Shown in pieces: positions 58,094 through 64,000 of a stretch of 64,000 nt of DNA (position 1 is the first letter of the stretch; every line of letters begins with the position of its first letter). Origin of the DNA: an uncultured Gammaproteobacteria bacterium (GTDB taxonomy: Bacteria > Pseudomonadota > Gammaproteobacteria > UBA4575). The notes under the pieces are model-generated. The model saw nothing but the letters and a program-made list of their open reading frames with translations. It was not told the origin of the DNA and searched no databases. The DNA lies in the NCBI GenBank assembly GCA_951812785.1, contig OX638335.1:771501-835500 (forward strand), written 5' to 3'. Made by a program: the position numbers and the translations under genes.

Positions 58094-59032
58094 GTGACTG
58101 ATCATTTCACATCAACGTTTACAGGCGGTCAATCTAAAGATGTGCGTATAGGAGAGATCTTGTGCAAGGCACGTGAAGCTGCATCGTATAGTGTTGCTTA
58201 TGTGGCCGATCAGACACATCTAAAAAAAGAGGTGATTATTGCTTTGGAAAATGATCAATTTGATCAGTTGCCAAGTGACGTGTTTGTAAAAGGCTATATT
58301 CGTAGCTACGCAAAATTGCTGGGGATAGATTCGCAAGATTTACTTGCGGTTTATCCACAAAATCGAGTGCTAGAGACCGAGACAATAGTTCCTCAAATTA
58401 AAAAAGTTAAAAAAATAAATTCATTGAGTGTAGATCCAGTTGTGATCTGGAGTTCAGTGACAGTTGTTGCGATACTTGCAGGGTTGTTGATGACATGGTG
58501 GGTGTATCAAGAAGATTCTGATCCAGTAGAATTAGCGTCAGTGGTTGAGTGCTTTGATGCTGAACATTTGACAGAAGCAGGCAGTGAGCAAGAACAGCAA
58601 CAGCAAAATTCTGAAACAAAGCACAATGTGGTTTTGGGTAATATTGACCCTCAAAATATTTCTGCTGAGCAAAATGTAGCACCTGAACTCGTTGATGATG
58701 AGGATAGAGTTATTCCGCAGCAACAGGCTCAAGTGATTCCTACTATTATCGAATTACCAATTAGTGGTGGCGAGATCGACAAAGTAAGAATAACAGTTAA
58801 GTATACTGAGGAAAGTTGGACGGAAATAGTTGATGCAAGGAAGCGTAGGTTACTCCATGGGCTTATGAAGGCAGGAGCAACGCGCGTCATTTCTGGGCAA
58901 GCACCATTCAATGTTTTTTTTGGCAACTCTCCCGGTGTGCAGTTAGAAATAAATGGGAAGCCGTTTGATCACTCTATATATATGCGTCGAAATAGTACCG
59001 CAAGATTTCTGATCAACGATAATAATTCTTAA
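58094..59032 (+). CDS. rodZ: Cytoskeleton protein RodZ
   Basis: A 312-aa bitopic protein: Cro-like helix-turn-helix (residues 16-80, IGEILCKAREAASYSVAYVA, DVFVKGYIRSYAKLLGID), membrane helix (VVIWSSVTVVAILAGLLMTW), glutamine-rich linker, C-terminal DUF4115 beta domain. It anchors MreB filaments to the membrane, so it works with the mreBCD genes at the window start. GTG start, four bases after pilW. Confidence 0.94.
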   Translation: MTDHFTSTFTGGQSKDVRIGEILCKAREAASYSVAYVADQTHLKKEVIIALENDQFDQLPSDVFVKGYIRSYAKLLGIDSQDLLAVYPQNRVLETETIVPQIKKVKKINSLSVDPVVIWSSVTVVAILAGLLMTWWVYQEDSDPVELASVVECFDAEHLTEAGSEQEQQQQNSETKHNVVLGNIDPQNISAEQNVAPELVDDEDRVIPQQQAQVIPTIIELPISGGEIDKVRITVKYTEESWTEIVDARKRRLLHGLMKAGATRVISGQAPFNVFFGNSPGVQLEINGKPFDHSIYMRRNSTARFLINDNNS

Positions 59033-59066
59033 TGGCGCTCATAAAGTCTCTTTAGTTTTTTAAAGC

Positions 59067-60341
59067 ATGAGTAAAAATATTCAATCCATTCGTGGGATGC
59101 ATGATTTTGCACCCGAGCAAGCAGCCGCAATGCGCATGCTTGAATCTAACTTGTTAAGTGTATTGAAAAGCTATGCTTACCAAGAAATTCGCATGCCTAT
59201 TGTAGAAAAACTGGAATTGTTCAAACGTTCAATTGGTGAGGTCACCGATATTGTCGAAAAAGAGATGTATGCTTTTGAGGACGGGAAAGATGGCGCATGG
59301 TTAGGTTTACGCCCTGAAGGTACAGCAAGTGCGGTGCGCGCAGGCATTCAAAATGGTTGGCTACATAATCAGCAGCAACGTTACTGGTACTTAGGCCCAT
59401 TTTTCAGACGTGAACGCCCTCAAAAAGGTCGTTATCGTCAATTCCATCAACTAGGTGTTGAGACTTTTGGCATGCAGGGGCCGGATATTGATTTAGAACT
59501 GATCCTGCTAACTCGCTCGATGTGGCAAGCAGTACAATTACCTGCGGAAAATTTACAGCTACAAATTAACACTCTTGGTGATGCTGAAGCGAGAGCTAAA
59601 CATAGAGATCAGCTCATCGTGTATTTATCAGACCATCAAGATGCGTTGGATGCTGAAGCGCGTAATCGCCTTCATGCCAATCCGTTACGAGTTTTAGATA
59701 GTAAAAATCCCAAGATTCAGGCAATAGTAGGTGCTGCGCCAAAGTTACTTGATTATCTGGGCGAGGAAGCCAAAGAGCATTTTGGTTCTATGCAACATTC
59801 ACTCAATCAAATGGGTGTTGAATATATAGTTAATCCAACACTAGTAAGAGGGTTGGACTACTACAATCGTACAGTATTTGAATGGGTTAGCACCGAGCTA
59901 GGTGCGCAAGGCACCATTTGTGCTGGCGGAAGATATGACGGTTTGGTTGAACAGATGGGAGGTAAAGCTACTTGCGCAGCTGGGTTTGCCGTCGGCCTAG
60001 AACGTTTGCTAAGCCTAGTTGCGAAGCAAATGACTGATTCAGTACAGGAGGTGGATGCTTATTTTGTTTCATTGGGTGATGAGGCTAGCCACTACGGATT
60101 TCAATTATTAGCAAAAATTAGGCAACAATTACCTGATTGCGCTATTCAGATGAATTGTGGAGGTGGTAGTATCAAGGCGCAGATGAAGCGTGCAGATCGC
60201 TCGGGAGCACGTCTTGCTTTGATTGTTGGTGAGGACGAAGTCAATAATCAACAAATTGCCGTAAAATACCTTCAGACCAGAGAACCTCAACAGGTTCTAT
60301 CTGAAGACGAATTGCTGAAATTATTGAAAACACAGAATTAA
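59067..60341 (+). CDS. hisS: Histidyl-tRNA synthetase
   Basis: A 424-aa class II synthetase. IQSIRGMHDFAPEQ, motif 2 GPFFRRERPQKGRYRQFHQ, HisA motif LVRGLDYYNRTVFEW, motif 3 GFAVGLERL and a C-terminal anticodon-binding domain. rodZ ends 34 bp upstream with no ispG between them. Confidence 0.98.
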   Translation: MSKNIQSIRGMHDFAPEQAAAMRMLESNLLSVLKSYAYQEIRMPIVEKLELFKRSIGEVTDIVEKEMYAFEDGKDGAWLGLRPEGTASAVRAGIQNGWLHNQQQRYWYLGPFFRRERPQKGRYRQFHQLGVETFGMQGPDIDLELILLTRSMWQAVQLPAENLQLQINTLGDAEARAKHRDQLIVYLSDHQDALDAEARNRLHANPLRVLDSKNPKIQAIVGAAPKLLDYLGEEAKEHFGSMQHSLNQMGVEYIVNPTLVRGLDYYNRTVFEWVSTELGAQGTICAGGRYDGLVEQMGGKATCAAGFAVGLERLLSLVAKQMTDSVQEVDAYFVSLGDEASHYGFQLLAKIRQQLPDCAIQMNCGGGSIKAQMKRADRSGARLALIVGEDEVNNQQIAVKYLQTREPQQVLSEDELLKLLKTQN

Positions 60342-60361
60342 TATAAAGTTTAGGGGGTGCT

Positions 60362-61003
60362 ATGGCTGACCATGAGACAGACGATGAACAACTGAGAGCC
60401 ATTAAAGAATGGTGGAAAGAAAACGGGCGCTCAGTGATTGCTGGCGTAGTTATTGGTGTAGGCAGCCTAATTGGCTGGAAAGGTTGGAATGCCTATCAAG
60501 AGCAACAGGCAATTGAAGCGTCTGACAGATACAATCAAATGCGTAATAGCATACTTGCACAAAATATCGATAGTGTAGTTGTGCAAGCAGAGCAGCTTAA
60601 AACGCAATATCCATCGACTCCTTATGCGTCTTGGGGAGCGTTGCTGGTGGCAAAAGCTAAAGAAAGCGAAGGTGATACTCTGGAGGCTATTGAAAATCTT
60701 CAATGGGTGATCGATAACGGTAAACAAGATACTGTAAAAACATTGGCTAAGTTGCGTTTAGTACGTGTCTACATTGCAAATAGCGACTATCCAAAAGCTC
60801 AGGCTTTGTTAGATCAGCAATATCCGCTTGCATATAACTCTTTGTTACAGGAATTGCGTGGTGATTTGCATGCGGGTCGTGGTGACAATCAAGCCGCGCG
60901 AGAAGCTTATGATGAAGCTATTTCTACATCGGAAGCAGGTGAAGTTGAATACTTGAAAATGAAACGTGACAACTTAGGTAGTTCTAATAAATCTAATGCC
61001 TAA
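60362..61003 (+). CDS. yfgM: Periplasmic chaperone-adaptor YfgM
   Basis: A 213-aa type II membrane protein: DDEQLRAIKEWWKENGRSVI, helix VIAGVVIGVGSLIGWKGW (residues 25-42), then TPR-like repeats in the periplasm (AWGALLVAKAKESEGDTLEA). It interacts with PpiD at the Sec translocon. Conserved between hisS and bamB. Confidence 0.95.
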   Translation: MADHETDDEQLRAIKEWWKENGRSVIAGVVIGVGSLIGWKGWNAYQEQQAIEASDRYNQMRNSILAQNIDSVVVQAEQLKTQYPSTPYASWGALLVAKAKESEGDTLEAIENLQWVIDNGKQDTVKTLAKLRLVRVYIANSDYPKAQALLDQQYPLAYNSLLQELRGDLHAGRGDNQAAREAYDEAISTSEAGEVEYLKMKRDNLGSSNKSNA

Positions 61004-61017
61004 GGGTTATTATCCAG

Positions 61018-62208
61018 ATGACCAATAAATCTAACTTTATCCGCGTAATAGCCTTACTGGCTATTTCAACAGTCATGTCTGCTTGTAGCTATCTTCCTTG
61101 GTTTGGTGACGAAGAAGAAGTAGGAATTGAAATTCGTGAGCCTGCTGAGTTGAGTGAATTTGTACCTGAAGTACTAATACAACAAAACTGGCAAATTTCT
61201 CTCGGTGGCAACGCAGAGGAGGAATTTATACAATTAAAGCCGCATGTGTTTGATGATAAAATTGCCTTTACCCAAACTGGTGGTAACGTGTCTGTGTACG
61301 ACATTTCCAGTGGTCGAATAATAGTATCAAGTAATGCCGCTGATTTTGTGTCTGCAGGAGTGGGTGGGAATGCTCAATATTTAGTGGTAGGGACTCATGA
61401 TGGGGTTGCAGTAGCAATCAATAGTGCTGATGGTGCTGAGGCCTGGTCGATAAACGTTGCCAGTGAAGTGGTTTCAATTGCACATACAGAGAATGACTTG
61501 GCTGTATTGAGAACAAATGACAACCGAATTATAGGTTTATCAATTAGCTCAGGTGAAAAACTATGGACTGTGACGCAAACACCACCAGCATTAATTTTGC
61601 GTGGTGCGAGCGTGCCGATAGTGCGTGATGGGGTTATTTATGCAGGCATGGATAATGGCAAAGTGATTGCTATATCAATGCAAAGCGGAAATGTAATTTG
61701 GGAATCTAGAGTGTCTGTTCCTTCTGGAAGAAGTGAGTTGGAACGTTTGGTTGATGTTGATGGCCAAATAGCGGCAGACGATAACTTTATTTATGCTGCA
61801 AGCTATCATGGCCGTGTAGTCGCCATCAGTCGAACAAATGGCCGAATCAGATGGGCGCGAGATCTGGCTTCTATCTCTGGAGTGTCGGTGGATGATGCTT
61901 TGGTCTATGTCACAGATAAAGATGATAATGTGTGGGCATTAGAAAAAGAAACAGGGGTCAGTTCCTGGAAACAAGATAAATTCTTATATCGTCAGCTTTC
62001 TGCGCCAGTGATACAAGAAAATGCTGTATTGGTAGGTGATAGCCAAGGCTATATACATGCGTTATCAAAACAAGATGGGCGCATTATTGGACGTACTAAT
62101 CTTGCTAAGAAACCAATCCACACTTCACCATTATCGACTAACACCGTTGCATATGTTATGGATGTAAGTGGTCGCTTAGCCTCTTACTCTGTCATTTCTG
62201 CTAATTAA
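61018..62208 (+). CDS. bamB: Outer membrane protein assembly factor BamB
   Basis: A 396-aa lipoprotein with lipobox STVMSAC (Cys about 22) and an eight-bladed PQQ-like beta-propeller, with repeated G-x-x-x-W blades such as DGAEAWSINV, SGEKLWTV, SGNVIWES, NGRIRWARD. It binds BamA in outer-membrane protein insertion. Confidence 0.96.
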   Translation: MTNKSNFIRVIALLAISTVMSACSYLPWFGDEEEVGIEIREPAELSEFVPEVLIQQNWQISLGGNAEEEFIQLKPHVFDDKIAFTQTGGNVSVYDISSGRIIVSSNAADFVSAGVGGNAQYLVVGTHDGVAVAINSADGAEAWSINVASEVVSIAHTENDLAVLRTNDNRIIGLSISSGEKLWTVTQTPPALILRGASVPIVRDGVIYAGMDNGKVIAISMQSGNVIWESRVSVPSGRSELERLVDVDGQIAADDNFIYAASYHGRVVAISRTNGRIRWARDLASISGVSVDDALVYVTDKDDNVWALEKETGVSSWKQDKFLYRQLSAPVIQENAVLVGDSQGYIHALSKQDGRIIGRTNLAKKPIHTSPLSTNTVAYVMDVSGRLASYSVISAN

Positions 62209-62268
62209 CTCAGAGACGATTTAAATAGCAAAATTCGAATTTTATTCGATTTTCTGACTTAATAAATT

Positions 62269-63666
62269 ATGCACCCTGTCATTGCTCTAATCGGCCGACC
62301 TAACGTCGGAAAGTCAACATTGTTTAATTTTTTGACCAAGTCTAGGGATGCATTGGTGGCTGATTATCCGGGGCTAACGCGTGATAGAAAATATGGTATC
62401 TGTGAGAGGTATAACAAGCCATTTGTATTAATAGATACTGGTGGCATTGTTGATGAGCAGGATGAAATAGAAGTTGGCATGCAATCTCAAACAGACTATG
62501 CCATTGATGAAGCTGATTTTGTTTTACATTTGGTTGATGCTAGAGATGGCTTGATGCCAGAAGATTATGCCATTGTTAACATGCTGCGAAAGCGCAATAT
62601 AGAATTCGTGTTAGTCGTGAATAAAATTGACGGTGTGGATGCAGATATTGCTGCAGGTGACTTCCATCAGATTGGCGCGCCTAAGTTATATCCTATTGCT
62701 GCCAGACAAGGGCGTGGCATTGAATCAATGATAAAGGACTTGTTTAGTGGGTTGCCTGAACTGAGTGTTGAGCCAGAAGATGAGGATGCACAAGATGCAA
62801 CCACGCGTATTGCGATCATCGGGCGTCCTAATGCTGGCAAATCAACATTGATTAATGCGCTAATAAAAGAAGATCGTTTAGTCACGTCGTCAGTGCCTGG
62901 TACCACACGTGACAGTGTCAGAATTCCATTTGAATTTAATAAACACCAGTTTACATTGATAGACACAGCGGGCGTGCGGCGTAAAAGTAAAGTGCGCGAA
63001 GCAGTTGAAAAATACAGTATTGTACAAACGTTGGATGCAATCTCATCTGCGCATGTCGTAATTTGTATGGTTGATGTCATAGAGGGTATCGCCGATCAAG
63101 ACAGCACCTTGTTAGAGATAGCGCTACGTGAAGGCCGAGCAATTGTGTTGGCACTGAATAAAATCGATAAGGCCAGTCAAGATGACTACCACATGCTGAA
63201 CTATTCATTGGAGACTAAGTATCAATATTTGTCCTATGTTGAAAAAATAAAAATTTCTGCAGAAAAAAAGATTGGCTTGAAAAAGTTAATGAATGCTGTC
63301 ATTGCGGCAAATAAATCTGCTTCGGTGGATTTATCTACCTCGGAAGCAAATCAGTTATTAGAACAAGCGGTGGAAGCAAATGTGCCTCCTTCGGTGAAGG
63401 GTAGAAGGATTAAACTACGTTACACTCACCAGGGCGGTTCTCATCCGCCAACATTTGTATTGTATGGCTCACAAACAAGTAAACTGCCGAAATCGTATAT
63501 TCGCTATCTGGAAAATTTTTTCCGTAACAAGCTAAAATTGGTTGGCACACCTATTCGATTTTTATTGCGAACACCAGAAAATCCTTATGCAGGGAAGTAC
63601 AACACTCTGACGCCTAGACAACAACGCAAGCGTGAAAGGATGATGAGTTTCCATAAGCGTAAATAA
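62269..63666 (+). CDS. der: Ribosome biogenesis GTPase Der (EngA)
   Basis: A 465-aa double GTPase: first domain GRPNVGKST, DTGG, NKID; second GRPNAGKST, DTAGVRRK, NKID; C-terminal KH-like domain ending with a basic tail. Essential for 50S subunit maturation. Confidence 0.98.
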   Translation: MHPVIALIGRPNVGKSTLFNFLTKSRDALVADYPGLTRDRKYGICERYNKPFVLIDTGGIVDEQDEIEVGMQSQTDYAIDEADFVLHLVDARDGLMPEDYAIVNMLRKRNIEFVLVVNKIDGVDADIAAGDFHQIGAPKLYPIAARQGRGIESMIKDLFSGLPELSVEPEDEDAQDATTRIAIIGRPNAGKSTLINALIKEDRLVTSSVPGTTRDSVRIPFEFNKHQFTLIDTAGVRRKSKVREAVEKYSIVQTLDAISSAHVVICMVDVIEGIADQDSTLLEIALREGRAIVLALNKIDKASQDDYHMLNYSLETKYQYLSYVEKIKISAEKKIGLKKLMNAVIAANKSASVDLSTSEANQLLEQAVEANVPPSVKGRRIKLRYTHQGGSHPPTFVLYGSQTSKLPKSYIRYLENFFRNKLKLVGTPIRFLLRTPENPYAGKYNTLTPRQQRKRERMMSFHKRK

Positions 63667-63730
63667 CTATTCGATTGATTGTGCCAGTTATTTTGTTGCT
63701 AATAAGTTTTTGTTAGTCAAGAAATTTCAA

Positions 63731-64000
63731 GTGAAAAAAGAATTAGATATCACGCCGTTTCATGTCATGGATATTCTTGCGCGTTGCAAGGAGATGGAAG
63801 CGCAAGGCAGAGATGTGGTTCATATGGAGATAGGAGAACCTGATTTTCCAACCCCACAAACTATTGCTGATGCAGGCATGGAGGCCATCCAAAATCAGCA
63901 GACTCAATATACTTCTGCGTTAGGTTTGTTTGAGTTGCGTAAGGCTATTAGCCAGTATTATAACGATCACTTTTCTGCCAGCGTTCAACCCGAACAAATC
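63731..64000 (+). CDS. Class I/II PLP-dependent aminotransferase, N-terminal part
   Basis: GTG 63731 begins KKELDITPFHVMDILARCKE, MEAQGRDVVHMEIGEPDFPT, TQYTSALGLFELRKAISQYY, the usual start of fold-type I aminotransferases (aspartate/alanine type). Open to the window edge. Substrate cannot be told from 90 residues. Confidence 0.9.
   Translation, partial: MKKELDITPFHVMDILARCKEMEAQGRDVVHMEIGEPDFPTPQTIADAGMEAIQNQQTQYTSALGLFELRKAISQYYNDHFSASVQPEQI

Overview
The window is a low-GC (roughly 40-45% by eye) gammaproteobacterial chromosome segment. This rests on gene content and order: mreBCD beside gatCAB, queA-tgt-yajC-secD-secF, trmJ-iscR-iscS-iscU-iscA-hscB-hscA-fdx-iscX-ndk-rlmN-pilW-rodZ-hisS-yfgM-bamB-der. 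I cannot name a genus. An LbtU-type porin and an IS481 element fit several marine, aquatic or host-associated gammaproteobacterial lineages. Many non-essential genes are broken by one clean lesion, which suggests recent reductive decay, or uncorrected indels in the assembly.

Layout. (1) 0-6.2 kb: end of an EamA transporter, mreD-mreC-mreB on the minus strand (mreC appears to start at AUA), then gatC-gatA-gatB on the plus strand. (2) 6.2-24.7 kb: accessory region with intact genes (M48 protease plus LemA, SlyX, IspG, a HAD phosphatase, a coiled-coil/HhH protein, a BON-OmpA protein) among pseudogenes (quinone reductase, dienelactone hydrolase, YjgR ATPase, truncated haemoglobin, Cys-rich secreted protein, YjbQ, MarR), a deleted IS481 copy with both terminal repeats, and a phage-like ORF; it ends at tRNA-Arg(CCU). 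(3) 25.1-28.0 kb: iron-uptake locus (LbtU porin, imelysin, di-haem peroxidase), every gene disrupted, the last by a near-perfect 68-bp palindrome. (4) 28.0-42.5 kb: a defence-type island, mostly higher in GC, running from inside the peroxidase gene to tRNA-Leu(CAA). It holds a decayed SNF2-type helicase, a RloC-like candidate anticodon nuclease with Zn-hook, a YhaO/YhaN (SbcDC-like) pair, a coupled SNF2 ATPase plus Hsp70/actin-like ATPase with a basic N-terminus, and a deleted conserved hypothetical gene. (5) 42.5-64 kb: ordinary housekeeping: queuosine synthesis, Sec translocon accessories, a full Isc operon behind a near-consensus IscR operator, then rlmN to der and the start of an aminotransferase. 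Only pilW is broken here.

The best candidates for something undescribed are the SNF2-Hsp70 gene pair (36.7-41.7 kb) with the neighbouring RloC and YhaON genes, and the two palindromes at or near the island borders, which look like template-switch events.
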